Shown here piece after piece: positions 1 to 10,759 of a stretch of 64,000 nt of DNA. The translations under genes were made by a program, and so were the position numbers. Position 1 is the stretch's first letter; every line of letters starts with the position of its first letter. Source of the stretch: Muraenolepis orangiensis (Eukaryota; Chordata; Actinopteri; Gadiformes; Muraenolepididae). Where the stretch lies: assembly GCA_027704905.1 (NCBI GenBank), contig CM051004.1, forward strand, positions 9,117,121 through 9,181,120. Reading direction: 5' to 3'. A model generated the notes under the pieces. It was not told where the DNA came from. It did not search any database and saw only the letters and a program-made list of their open reading frames with translations.

Positions 1-90
1 GGGCAGAATAGTAAAGTCGGCTAGAAGAACTGAGCTGGATTTGATCCCTGTGATCCACCTGGAGGCAACTCTGAGCAATATGCTTTCATC

Positions 91-314
91 CAGTGGTTCT
101 CAACTAGTCTAGCCTCAGGAAACACATGTGTCATGATTAGCTAGTAAGTCATGACTCAAAAAGAAAAAAAATGTTGAGTGACCAAAAAGCAGCAACAATT
201 GGGAGTAACTCAATTAATTAGTAAGCCATTGGAACACATTAACATAGCTTCTGTAAAGATTACTGTTCGGCATATGCTCTGCGACCCACATAAAAGGCCC
301 GTTGAGAACTTCTG
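91..314. mobile_element. Short hAT-like element (MITE), copy A; counterpart at 15944-16169
   Basis: The ends are inverted: CAGTGGTTCTCAAC on the left and GTTGAGAACTTCTG on the right. Flanking octamers CTTTCATC and CTCTAATC match at 6 of 8 bases, as expected for an aged 8-bp target duplication. No transposase is visible. It lies in a receptor intron. Confidence 0.6.
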
Positions 315-462
315 CTCTAATCCTCACCGGCTGAAGACTGACATATATCTGAATTCTAAATATTTGTTGTATGCATTTGATACAGTTTGCTGTGAACAAT
401 ATGTTGTTTGTTATGGCTGCCGTGTTTGATATATTGGATCCTTTCTCCTCTTTTTCTTTCAG

Positions 463-3456
463 ATAACAAACATGAATACCACCAATGACAATAAGAGTAT
501 GTATTACCCAATATTGTATGTACACCATGACACGTTTATTTGAATAAGACCCATATGTTCGAATCCCAGCCGAAAGGTGCTGGGTTCGATCCCCAACGTC
601 CCCCCAATATCCTCAAGCAAGACGCACTCACACCTTTGCTCCTTTATTCACTACAATTTGCTGTGGATACAAGCATCTGCTTACAGTAATTGATAAACAG
701 TGATACATAGTAAATCATTCAAACAACCAAAACATAATTTAGGAGCAAATCATCTGAATATGAATGTGTTGTTTGTGATCAAGCAGATGTGTCAGTGTCG
801 GTTGCGGATCTCGAGAGACAGACGGCCTACCAGGTGCAGGTCAGACAGAAATCCACAAACGTCAACACCACGTGGAGCGACTGGTCCTCCACCCACACCG
901 TTCCTGCAGGTGACCCCTGCCGCTCAAGATATTTATTTGCCATTTGTAACAAGTACATTGGAATGCTTGCTCCCCATTCCCTGCAGTAAACATCTCAAAA
1001 AACAATACCATAAAAAGAATATATACAATAAAAATGAACAAAAAAAGGACAGCAAAGTGACTGATACATGAATGAACAGCTGTTGAATGTGCAAAAAGAT
1101 TTAAAAGCATTTAAAGTAGTAGTAGCAGTATTTAAGTAAGGAAATCTGTAGCACAAGGAAATGGAAGCAGCCTCGTCCATGCTGAATGTGGAGTGGGTGC
1201 CCCGGTGGCTCCTGAAGTCCACAATGAGCTCCTTAGTCTTGCTAGTCTTGACATTCAGTGTGAGGCTGTTGTCCTCACACCATCGCGTCAGCTGGACTAC
1301 CTCATCTCTGTACTCCGTTTCATCGCCCTGGCTTATCAAGCCGATGACTGTGTTGTCGTCTGCAAACTTGATCATCCAAGTATTGCTGTGCATGGCAGTA
1401 CAGTACAGTACAGTACAGTACAGTACAGTACAGTACAGTACAGTACAGTGTACAGCAAGTACAGCCGGGGACTGAGGCAGCAGCCTTGGGGTGCTCCGGT
1501 GTTGAGGACCAGAGTGGATGAGATGTTGTTCCCAATCTTCACCACTTGAGGCCTGCCCGTCAGGAAGTCCATAATTCAGTTACAGATGGGGGCGCCCAGA
1601 CCTAGGTCCCTCAGTTTCAGGACCAACGATGGTGTTGAACGCCGAGCTGAAGTCAATGAACAGCAGTCTGACGTAGGTGTCCTGCGGGGCCGTGTGTAGT
1701 GCCAGGGAAATGGCATCGTCTACAGACCTGTTTGGTCTGTATGCAAACTGGAGTGGGTCTAGGGACTCAGGGACGGAAAAGTTGATATGCGACATTATAT
1801 GCGATATGCAAAGTTTCTCAAGGCACTTCATGGCTATGGGTGTTAAAGCCACTGGACGATAATCATTGAGGCATGTTACCTTGGTTTTTTTGGGTAACGG
1901 CACAATGGTTGTCGCTTTGAAGCACGCTTGGACGACAGTGATGCGTTGTAGATGTCGGTGAACACAGGAAGCAGCTGGTCAGCGCAGGTCTTGAAGACAC
2001 GGGATGGAACTCCGTCTGGGCCGGCTGCCTTCCCTGTCTTCGCCCTCCTGAAGATTCTGCGGACCTTGGAGAGTTGTAGAACGTAGTCATCTGGGTGGAT
2101 GGATTTAACATAGTTATCGATGCCATTGTGTGACTATTACTAAAATAACCGTCATTTAGAGAAACATTCACAAGTGACATATCAGAATCTGAATCAGAGT
2201 CAGAATGCCTTTATTGTCATTGTACAATGACCTTTTCTAGCAATCCTCAAGACACTCTCACAAACAAATCGCACAAATCGAAGCACAGTCGACATGATCT
2301 TTTGCCTCCGCCAACTTCAGGAAAAATGCTTAGAACAGGACAGACCACTTTACGTGGTCAAGTCAAGGTTATTGTCACTTCACAGTTTACACAAGTATAA
2401 AGCAGTGAGTGAAAATCTTATGTGCAATACCCGACGACAGACAGCAGTTCTAAAAAAAACAATAACAAATTAAATTAAATTAAAAAACTGAATGGAATAA
2501 AAGAAGTAAAAAAAGTACAAAAAAACTGTATGAAGTTAAATATATAAAAAATAAAAATGCAATTTATAAAATGCAATATATCAGCACAGAAAAAGAGCAA
2601 TTTGTATATATAAATCAATGTAATAAAATATACATTGTTATATGCTATACGCCCTTGTTCTTCACAAAAGCTTTTGATACTGTAGGAAGGACAGGATTGT
2701 GGCAGCTTCTGAGGAAATATGGATGCCCAGAGAAATGTACTAAGATGGTTGAGGCACTACACACTGGATTGATGGCAAAAGTCAATGATGCAGATGAAAC
2801 ATCATTAAACACATTCACTGTATCTAATGGTGTGAAACAAGGTTGTGTATTGGCGCCAACATTGTTCTCTGTCTTTCTATCGGCAATGCTGGATGTGGCT
2901 TTCCGTGATCTTGATAAAGGAGTGTATATACAGTCCCGTTAAGAGGCAGACCTATTTAAAGTCTCGCAATTCAAAGCTAAGACCAAGTGTACGCAAATCC
3001 TTGGAAGAGAACTCCTATTCGCAGATGACAGCGCCCTCGTTGCTCATACACCAGAACATGCGCGTCGCATTATAGATGCTTTTTGTACTGCGTCAAAAAT
3101 GTTTGGTCTTCATATTAACATCAATAAGACAGAAGTTTTATTCCAACCAAACTCTGTCCAAACACAACAACAGAATATCAAAGTTGAGAACACTGCTCTA
3201 AACACAGTAGAAAACTTTACTTATCTTGGCAGTACGATATCGAGAGATGGTCGCATCGATGCAGAGATACAGAAGAGAATGGCCAAGGCTAGCATGTGTT
3301 TTGGTCCCTGATGGGACAAGAAAACGAGGCCACCCTTGCCTCCGATACAAGGAGAAATTTAAACCAGAGGTTGATGAACACAAAGACATGGTCATCCTTT
3401 CTGTACAATCTGTACAATCATTAGAAAGCAGTCTTTGTCGCTACACGACCGACAGC

Positions 3457-3487
<31 letters not shown>

Positions 3488-6400
3488 GAGGAATCTTACT
3501 GGGTTCTGTCTGCTGTGGAAACAGACCACAGCCTGTGGGAGTCCAAGGAGGCAGAGAGAGAGCTACACAGTGGACAGGAGCATTAAGGGCTTCCCCCACA
3601 GGATCAGATAAAGATATATATCATATTTATCATGGGAGAATACCCATGCAATACCCAAATAATTATGTATAATGTTATTATACATGTTATATCAGTGACA
3701 ACAGTCATAATATCAGGTTGTTCGTCCACACTGCCGTTGTAATCCCAGGTCATACCAGTTGACTCCAGAAATATATATGATTCACCCATTCACAAGTGAC
3801 ATCAGAATCAGAGTCAGAATGCCTTTATTGTCATTGTACAGGTACAATGACCTTTTCTAGCAATCCTCAAGACACTCCCACAACAACTATTTGAAAAACA
3901 CAAATTATTTTTAGCTAAACAAAATAAACAGGTTAAAAAGTGTCCATATAAAAACGATATATCTATTTATATATACACACATGTACTGGTGACATCTACG
4001 AAAATGTGTTCACCGCCAGTGACTTGGGGTGTCTTTCTCCTTATACGCAGAAATCAAACAAACCCCAGAAGTTGAGCTAAAGAGCACAGATTTTGAAAAT
4101 GGGACACGGCTGCTTGTGGTAACATGGAAGGTAAGCTGGAGAGTGGATCAACGACAATCTCCGAATTAATAATGGAAAAAAGTTAAGTGTTAAAAGTTGT
4201 GTATTAAGAGTTGTGTATTTCGGGTGAGAGTAAGTGGATATTTAAAGTTGTGTATTTCTGATCATAAAGTAAGTGAAGGTTAAAGGTTGTGTATTTCTGA
4301 TCATAAGTAAGTGAATGTTGAAGGTTGTGTATTTCTGATCATAAAGTAAGTTGTGTATTTCTGATGAAGATATTTCCTCCTCCTCTCAAGGCGGTACCTC
4401 CAGCGGAGCGGGCCGGAGGGGTCAACTACACCCTGACCAACCCCCAACACGGCTGCCCGTGTAGAAGAAAGAAGAAGAGTGGCCGGACCATGGTGTCCTC
4501 AACCAATCACCGCCTCTATGTGACTTACTCTGCGGTCAACCTCTCGATCAGTGTTACCAACGGGGCCGGAACCTCTACCCCCAGATATTTTTATGAACCA
4601 GCCAAACCAGCCAAAGATTTAAAAGGTACACAATTACGTTTAAAAGGTTGAAAGTGTCTGCGTTAAATGAATATCATGATGGAAGAGGAAGTGAAAAAGT
4701 GTTTGCTTGTAAAGGTAAGAGTTTTTTTGTGTGGGTGCGTGTCTGCACATGTGTGTGTGTGTATAACTTGAAAGTGTAAACTTTGATGCTTGCTTCTTTT
4801 CTAAATATTTAGCTATTTAAGATACATTTAAGCTTAACATATTTGTCATTCACAACACTAACAAACAAACTGCCCTTTTTTTCTCCAAGCTTGTGAAAAA
4901 AACCTGACGGACATTCACAGACAAGTCCCTAAAAACTCTTGCGTGGAGTGGTATGAGTTTAAAGAGGAAGATACACAACCTCCTGCAGTAAACACCTTTC
5001 TAGCTAAGAAGCGCATTCGCAAAATGCTTAAAGGTAGGTGGTGTTCATTAAGTACAAATTACCAACAAGAAAACAAACCAAAACAATTGTTTGATAAGAA
5101 AAAACCTCTCGCTGGGGTCACCGCTGCTTAGAATTTACGGACTTTGAGTGACCGAAAGACTGGGAGGAATAATACTTTATCATTTACAGCTCCTCTTATA
5201 ATACTTTATTGATTCCAGACAGGGAAATGTGCGTGCCACAGCAGCAAGCACAGGACAGTAGTAGAATAAAAACACTACAATCAAAACAATAACAACAGCA
5301 ACTAAACCAAAGAAATTGCCAAAATCGATTCCACTGTTCATTGTCCCATAAATAATGTAACCCCCAAGTAATGTCCAATTCCGTATAAACAACAAACACA
5401 CACACAGACCGAGAAACATGGGTGAAAACATAACCTCCCATCTTCAAGGTACAAATATGTACATACGCAATCAGAGTAGTAGGAAGGGAGTGAGTTTGTC
5501 AAACTGACACTTCTTCCGAGACACGGTGCCTGTATCATGCATCATCCCCATGTTTCACGGTGGCAAAGCGACCAGCGTTGACCTACTGGTTCTTGTTCCA
5601 GAGATGAAGGACTATGTTCGCTACAGTTACCTTGAACACAAGTGTGACCAGGGGGTCCCTCAGACAGTAGAGATGTGTCTGCTGTACAAGAAGGAAGGCG
5701 GTGAGTCCATATAGAAATGCAATGCACTGGGGCCTTCTGCTGCAGACTGGGTCTAGTCTTAGTGTGTACAATATAATAAATACATGAGAATAAATACATT
5801 GATTTGTTAAAACTGTATAGGCGTATTATACTATCACATTGATACTAATACTACAAAATATAAATATTTTGAAAGGCTTATTTATTATCAATATTATCAT
5901 TGTTATTATTATTAATTGTAATTATCATCATCAATATTTTATAGGAATAAGCATTATTTAATAATTATATAATAAGTTAAGGTTATTCATAAGCTATCAA
6001 TCACAGTTACTGGCTTTACAAGCCCATATTTGAAGTAAGAAGAATGTATGGACTAATTGATGCGAAACAACTGTAACAGTAGACCCTGAATTCTTCTCAT
6101 CTGTTTCTCCAGTTCCTCGCATCAAGCCTTCGGACTTCACTGGCGTAAACGAGACAGATAGCTCTGTGGATCTGTCCTGGCTGTCCATACCTCCTAAGGA
6201 CCAGCGGGCCTTCATCACACACTACGCTCTCTGTCACTCTAAAACCAACCAATCACAGGACATTAAGCGCACAGAAGAAGGTTAGGAAGTGGTTCAAACA
6301 AACTCTCTAGTCTATTATCAATGTATCCGCGACCGTGTGGTTCAATGTTTTCATGATTTTGTCCCCCACATATAACACAAAAACAACAGTAAATGGCTGA

Positions 6401-8812
6401 TGGCTACCAAAGCATACATTTGCTTTTGCATACACATGTTCACACAGACACACACACACACACACATGGTTAGAAATGAGGGACATCTCTAGCAGTGAAA
6501 AGAGTAAAACAACACTGGTATGAAAGTAGATTTGTTGCCGAATATCGTCAAATCAGGCGGTAGGGATTTTGGGCATCTTGCTCAGGGAGGCCCACAGGTT
6601 AAAGTTGCGGACACTGGGGTTCAAACCCACAACTTTTTTTGCTGGAACACCCTGACCACAAGCGTATTATCGTGCCCCTGTTATTTTTTTTACCAACCGG
6701 TGATACAAAAGGTCAATGTCATCCCATGTCATTTCCATGTCCGCAGTGTGCCGCAATCTGTCGGCATCTCAAACCAAGTTCCGCCTGGAGAACCTGGCGC
6801 CTGAAACCGAGTACAACATCAGCCTGGCTGGGGTGACCAGGGTGGGCTCTGGGCCCCGGGCTATTCTCATCCTCCCCACCTTCCCCCCAAAACAACCTCT
6901 GGCCGCTGGCAGCTTCCTCGTGTGGATAAGTCTGGGGCTGCTGATCACCTTCTTCGTGGCCTCGATTTTGTGCTCCTTTGTGGTGAAAAGGTAAACGCTG
7001 ATTGTAAATGGAGGCTGTGGCGTGTACTCTGTTCGCATGACGCATATCGAGGGGCCGAAACGTAGCTGTAGAAGGGGGGGAAATGGAATCAAAGGAGAAA
7101 ATGCAGAGAAGCTTGCGTCTAGCTCGACCCGGGTCCTCATATAAGCATCGTTGCGTTTGTGCCTGGCTTGAAGGAACACAAAAAGGGGTTTTAAAGGAAA
7201 ACGTAACCATTATTGTACATGAAAAGTGATATAGAGTGTTAAGTGTTAAGTGTTACTTAGTAGTCCTAAGGATTGATCCTGGACCAAATTTCGACTTAAA
7301 TGCACAAAGGTTTAAAAACAGGATACAGTATCAATTTGGACTCAAATTGCCCTCTATGTGTAAGACACTTGCTATTGCATGCATTACCGGTTATTGGAGG
7401 TTTTGGGTAACCACGTAAAGCAAACAATCAAATATTCTGACTACACCAAACCAAATCTGATTGAAGTGAGGGGGAGTGCCCGGTGCAAGAGAAAAAAAGC
7501 CTCAACAGGGACTAGCTCAAACAAGAGTGTTTGGTTTTCCTTTAAAATGGGAAACTTCAAATCCCCACTACTTACAGTAGAGCCCATAATAGACCTCGTA
7601 AGTGATTAAATATTGCCAGGAAGGAAAATTCCCTATGGAAAATGCATGGGGTTTCAAATATGTGTCTCTGTAACAGCCACAGGCTTTCCAAAACCGAATC
7701 GGTTTTTGCCACGTATTGTCACGTATTGTTTCCTTTTTTCTGTGACCGATATCATGTCAAATCCATTGTCAAATCCCTTGAACTGTTATCCACAACATTA
7801 GCTGCGAGCCAAAGACACAGAGTTTGCGTCAGAAATTCCTTCTCATGACTGGCCACTGCAGCCTGCTCAACCTTGTGTATACAGAGCACTGGAGTGTGAG
7901 CTCCGTGGGCTCAGAAAATAACAATAATGAACTAATGTTGGTTAACTATAATCATAAATAAACACAAAACCCTCCTAACCCTGGTAAAACTGGCCCAGTT
8001 CAAATATAATATAATCAGCAAAATGTATAATCACTGGCTGCAACAGAGAGCAATAAATGAAACCCCACTGCTTGTCATGAGACTAATCATTGAGTCGCGA
8101 TCACTTTGTATCATGTGTTGTTTTTTCTTCCTATAACTGGTTATTTTCTTCTCAACTACAGATTTAAAAGTATGATTTTCCTGCCCATTCCAAAGCTGAT
8201 TCTATGTTCTCCCTTCAATGGAGCAGCCAATCAGGTAACACCTGAGAGAAACCCAAGCTGGAACCTCACATCCGTTTTATCACTTCTGCTCTGGATGCTT
8301 CATTCTCAGTCATATCCTCTTGCTATGAGGATTCAAGGCTGTTTTTGATTCTGGTGAAACTCGTGGGGTTTTTGTGCAATATGTTGAGGAAGTCATGTTT
8401 TGTTAGCAAAACATTGGCATTGGATTGGTTCTCGTTTCCTGAAAGCGAGGACTTTGCTCAAAGAAAACACCTATAAGCCATGTAACACTTCTATACAATC
8501 AGACATGATGCCGAGCCACGCGATAGTAATCTTCTGGTTATGTGATGTCCACAGCAGGAGTTGGAGCAGAGAGAACAGGTGGACGAGGTCTCTGTTCACC
8601 TGCAGCTAGTTCTGGGGGGAAAGCACCATTCTTTCGACGAGGAGGACAACGTGGACATCGCCAAAACCCTCCTAGGAACTGATGAAGACCAGATACAGAG
8701 AGAGTCATTTGAGAGCCCTGGTGGTCAAGAGGAAGCTCTGTACAGGAATGGTTTGGTCTTCGACATGAAGGCAGAGGAAGACAGGAGGTCTCCAGAAAGC
8801 TGGTGTGGCTGA
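463..8812 (+). CDS. il12rb1: IL-12 receptor beta-1-like cytokine receptor, copy A (5' exons off window)
   Basis: This is a single-pass type I cytokine receptor, expected to bind the shared p40 subunit of IL-12/IL-23 and to signal through TYK2. In-window exons are 463-496, 787-909, 4051-4130, 4391-4625, 4890-5033, 5521-5700, 6113-6280, 6747-6990, 8162-8234 and 8555-8812. All junctions are GT-AG and the phases join without a break. Exon 787-909 carries the WSDWS signature that ends the cytokine-binding module. Three more fibronectin III domains follow, then a transmembrane segment (SFLVWISLGLLITFFVAS, exon 6747-6990) and a short tail. WSXWS in domain 2 of five and a short tail are the IL12RB1 layout, and the klhl26-crtc1-comp synteny agrees. 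Compared with copy B it has a 15-nt in-frame insertion (CRRKKK region) and a Box 1 reduced to FLPIPKL. The N-terminal exons lie left of the window. IL27RA- or gp130-like receptors are the alternatives. Confidence 0.78.
550..660 (+). repeat. SINE-like fragment with two B-box-like motifs
   Basis: The sequence contains GTTCGAATCCC and, shortly after, GGTTCGATCCC, which resemble tRNA-type B boxes. No cloverleaf folds by eye, so this looks like a degraded tRNA-derived SINE rather than a tRNA gene. The same element is at about 16403-16510. Confidence 0.4.
915..2165 (-). mobile_element. Broken LINE (jockey/CR1 superfamily), reverse transcriptase remnant
   Basis: Read on the minus strand, this encodes reverse transcriptase blocks in order: NDYRPVALTPIAMKCLEK, LQFAYRPNRSVDDAI, LFIDFSSAFNTIV, FLTGRPQVV, NTGAPQGC and KFADDNTVIG, with the FADD catalytic box. 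It is broken by frameshifts and by a pentanucleotide tract at 1396-1449. The 3' end (about 915-1130) matches a plus-strand tail at about 62235-62500 and ends about 15 bp from the donor of receptor exon 6. The L2 or Rex1 assignment is from recall only. Confidence 0.8.
1396..1449. repeat. CAGTA pentanucleotide microsatellite, copy A
   Basis: About 10.8 units interrupt the LINE reading frame. The copy B array has about 17.8 units. Confidence 0.95.
2175..2560. repeat. Interspersed repeat ends, AT-rich
   Basis: This contains the motif GAATGCCTTTATTGTCATTG followed by 'caatcctcaagacactc', which recurs at about 3804-3890 and 58405-58510, and then a 'caaggttattgtcacttc' module of a similar type. They look like 3' ends of non-LTR elements. 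No gene is seen. The copy B equivalent is about 18075-18460. Confidence 0.55.
2655..3440 (+). mobile_element. Broken second LINE, endonuclease-reverse transcriptase type
   Basis: Plus-strand reverse transcriptase pieces are visible: FTKAFDTVGRTGLWQLLRKY, SNGVKQGCVLAPTLFSVF, LLFADDSA, FGLHININKTEV and FTYLGSTISRDG. Then comes GTRKRGHPCLRYK, which joins blocks normally far apart, so an internal deletion is likely. Frames change near 2940 and 3300. The clade (RTE/BovB-like) is uncertain. The copy B equivalent is about 18552-19337. A GAT microsatellite follows at about 3457-3486 and is shorter in copy B. Confidence 0.75.
3800..3960. repeat. Interspersed repeat, 3'-end type
   Basis: This repeats the motif CAGAATGCCTTTATTGTCATT seen at about 2200. 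It lies about 90 bp upstream of receptor exon 7. The counterpart is at about 19690-19850. Confidence 0.5.
4190..4372 (+). repeat. Intronic minisatellite carrying GTAAGT motifs
   Basis: Imperfect units of roughly 40 bp contain TTGTGTATTTCTGATCATAA followed by GTAAGTG. Copy A has one more unit than copy B (about 20080-20222). It ends about 20 bp before exon 8. Confidence 0.75.
5165..5460. repeat. Interspersed repeat in receptor intron 9
   Basis: It begins with ATACTTTATTGATTCC and 'agggaaat', the common 3'-end signature of fish non-LTR elements, and ends before the acceptor of exon 5521-5700. The counterpart is at about 21005-21300. No exon is seen in it. Confidence 0.45.
5701..6112 (+). other. 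Receptor intron 10, AT-rich
   Basis: AT-rich sequence rich in ATTATT and TAATAA lies between two receptor exons. A clear polypyrimidine acceptor (CTGTTTCTCCAG) precedes 6113. Nothing else is recognised. Confidence 0.6.
6281..6746 (+). other. Receptor intron 11 with CA tract and SINE-like piece
   Basis: It contains a short CA tract at about 6447-6467. The segment 6560-6640 (cccacaggttaaagttgc, ggggttcaaacccac) resembles a fish SINE tail. The acceptor is CCGCAG in copy A and CCGTAG in copy B. Confidence 0.5.
6991..8161 (+). other. Receptor intron 12
   Basis: No gene is recognised. Copy A contains about 20 bp near 7672 that copy B lacks, and copy B has small insertions near 22890 and 23100. 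Confidence 0.5.
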
Positions 8813-8842
8813 CTCCTCCGATTATGTAGACAAATTATACAA

Positions 8843-8848
8843 AATAAA
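8843..8848 (+). promoter_or_regulatory. Candidate polyadenylation signal, receptor copy A
   Basis: AATAAA lies 31 bp after the stop codon. The copy B equivalent is at 24678-24683. A second AATAAA in the LTR-like repeat at about 8994 could serve instead. Confidence 0.55.
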
Positions 8849-8884
8849 AACAGCATATGCATTATTGCTAAAACTGCTATGGCA

Positions 8885-9095
8885 TCTGTGGAATGTGGTT
8901 GGTGGCTGGTAATCAAGGCCCACAGGTTAAACAGGCTATCATCACACACACACTCAGGAACGCTTACATGTAAACACATACCATCTGCTCTGCAATAAAC
9001 CGGTTTATTCCTCATCATACTTTGTCTTGTTGTCGAGAGGAACCAAAAGAAGCCACTTAAGTGGCATGTGGCAGGGGAGTCTGCCACCAGGTCAT
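8885..9095 (+). repeat. LTR-like dispersed repeat
   Basis: The segment from 'ggctggtaatcaagg' through 'caataaaccggttta' to the 'cctcatca' region matches 53400-53590 in comp intron 14. An internal AATAAA suggests a retroelement LTR. The copy B equivalent is at about 24720-24930. Confidence 0.45.
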
Positions 9096-9682
9096 TCTGT
9101 TGTATCTGTAAATCAAATATTTGGAGTAGGATACATTTGCTATAACCAAGGCAATTGGCATGTAATCAAGAGGCTAGATCAAGAGAACTTTTAAACAAAA
9201 TCACAACAAACTGACCCTATCTGGGAGATTATTGCACAGTGTTTAATACGATTCTGAAATCCACAGAACACACAGTAGTTGAGATAAGCAGACCATCTGT
9301 TGGCTTTGCAGCATTTATAGAGAAAGAGAAAAAATGTGAAGAAAATGGGCTACCAAGAATTGAACATGATGCAGGAAGTGGTCACAAAACAGTAGATGGT
9401 AACCTAAATCCAGTCATACTAAAGGTTGCATACTAAGCAGACTTTGAATATGCTGATGTATAACAGAGAAAAGAAACATTTCAGATAAATGTGTGGAGAA
9501 GGTTACAACTTTTTATGCCTCGTGAGTCATCCTCTTAAATTATTAAATGGCACATTCTTATGAATGGCATGGCAATATATGTCAAAGATCCCACAGAACC
9601 CACAGTCTCAGTATCTAATCAGTCTGACTCGGGCCAGGTGAGGCTGCTTAAACCAACCACCAACCACACGTGATCCACATAC

Positions 9683-9829
9683 CGTGCCACGGCTGGTAGT
9701 TCATAGCAGTCGCGGCGCTGCCACCCTGTCCTCTGCTGGGCTCCACCAGTGATTGTACTGCTTGGCCACCGCCATCTTGGGTCAGCTGCATCATCTGCTG
9801 GGCCATTTCTTTCTTACTATCTTGTGTTT
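9683..9829 (-). CDS. Unidentified minus-strand candidate exon (duplicated)
   Basis: On the minus strand, a long pyrimidine tract ending TCTCTCTCCTTAG is followed by 147 nt open in one frame and then the donor G|GTATGTGG. The exon is phase 1-1 and a multiple of three, encoding about 49 residues including KKEMAQQMMQLTQ and AMNYQPWHG. Partner exons were not found. The family is not recognised. Just past the donor the sequence matches an LTR-like repeat (53290-53345), so it could belong to a retroelement. Confidence 0.4.
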
Positions 9830-10044
9830 CTAAGGAGAGAGAAAAACAACAGACAAACTTTTTGATCTTATGAGCCTGGATTTGCAGTTGTGTTAGACAT
9901 TTCCTATGGCAAATGCCCCACTGACAATACTAGACCCTAATAGTCACAATACATTAAGTGAATTCTATGGCAATCACGTTTGATTAAGCCAACCCTTTTA
10001 CTTACGTGTAGATATGTATTAGGCCTATATTCTATTTTTAGGAT

Positions 10045-10141
10045 GTTGCCGGGGAGAGGGAAGTTTGGAGTCCCCTGCTGAAGCTGCTACCTCCGCGACC
10101 CGATTACGGATAAGCGGGAGGAGATGGATGGATGGATGGAT
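10045..10141 (+). repeat. RTE/Rex3-like retroposon 3' tail
   Basis: The common fish signature 'agtcccctgctgaagctgct', then 'gcgacccgattacggataag', ends in a GATG/ATGG tail. The counterpart is at about 25880-25978. Confidence 0.65.
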
Positions 10142-10461
10142 AAATAAAACATATAACAAGTGTGCATGTACTGTTTTGTATCTTATGCTGTATCTTTTTT
10201 TACTTATTTTCATAACGTTTTTTTTATTCCAATAAAGCCCTTTCACTCTTGCTTGAGAGATAGATCATGCTTCCATTTTTGATGGAAAACGTAGGCTTTT
10301 AAACTTTTAGAGTGTGTATTTATGTATGTTTTTTTATTGCGGTAAACAGCAATAAAAAAAACATACAACGAATCATACAACATATGCAAACCAGTGCATT
10401 TATATACAGTACAAGACGATGTACAAATATAATATTATAATACTTTTATTATTATACTAGG

Positions 10462-10709
10462 GGGTGTGACATACGTCGCTCACTCGTTGTGACGTCGTCT
10501 ACGTTCGCAGCCTCGAAGCGCAGCGGAGGTCATCGCCGTGTCCACCAGAGTACAGTACAACAACAACAACCAGGCGAATGGCTGACTTTGTTTCGACGGC
10601 TCGCTAAGAGGCTGAGGCTTGATGCGTTTCATGAATCATGAATGCGGCAATTATGTCAACGACCTTTTGCTAACACACACTTGGAAAAACATGCCCTGTG
10701 TGCTGGAAG
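10462..10709 (+). promoter_or_regulatory. Duplicated klhl26 promoter region (copy A)
   Basis: CpG-rich sequence follows AT-rich DNA and contains a CRE-like TGACGTC at 10490-10496. It is a near-exact copy of the region upstream of the real klhl26 start (about 26300-26552, TGACGTC at 26333-26339). It now lies about 0.9 kb upstream of receptor copy B. Promoter activity is inferred from position and composition. Confidence 0.6.
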
Positions 10710-10759
10710 ATGGCGGAGTCGGATGGTGGGGATTTTACCTCGAGTCGTCCTCAGAACAG
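10710..10759 (+). pseudogene. Orphan duplicated klhl26 first coding exon
   Basis: This encodes MAESDGGDFTSSRPQN plus two bases, identical to the true exon 1 at 26553-26602. The rest of klhl26 is absent behind it because the duplication ended in intron 1. The donor reads GTTAGA here and GTGAGA in the functional copy. Spliced to the next downstream acceptor (12024, receptor exon 2) it would be out of frame. Confidence 0.85.

Noticed and set aside
550..600. tRNA gene
   Set aside because: Only B-box-like motifs are seen; no cloverleaf or A box.
995..2180. Functional reverse transcriptase gene
   Set aside because: Several frameshifts, a pentanucleotide insertion and missing N-terminal domains show a dead LINE.
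7021..7210. Minus-strand frames across the receptor transmembrane exon and intron 12
   Set aside because: They are antisense to a well-supported receptor exon and show no splice or domain support.
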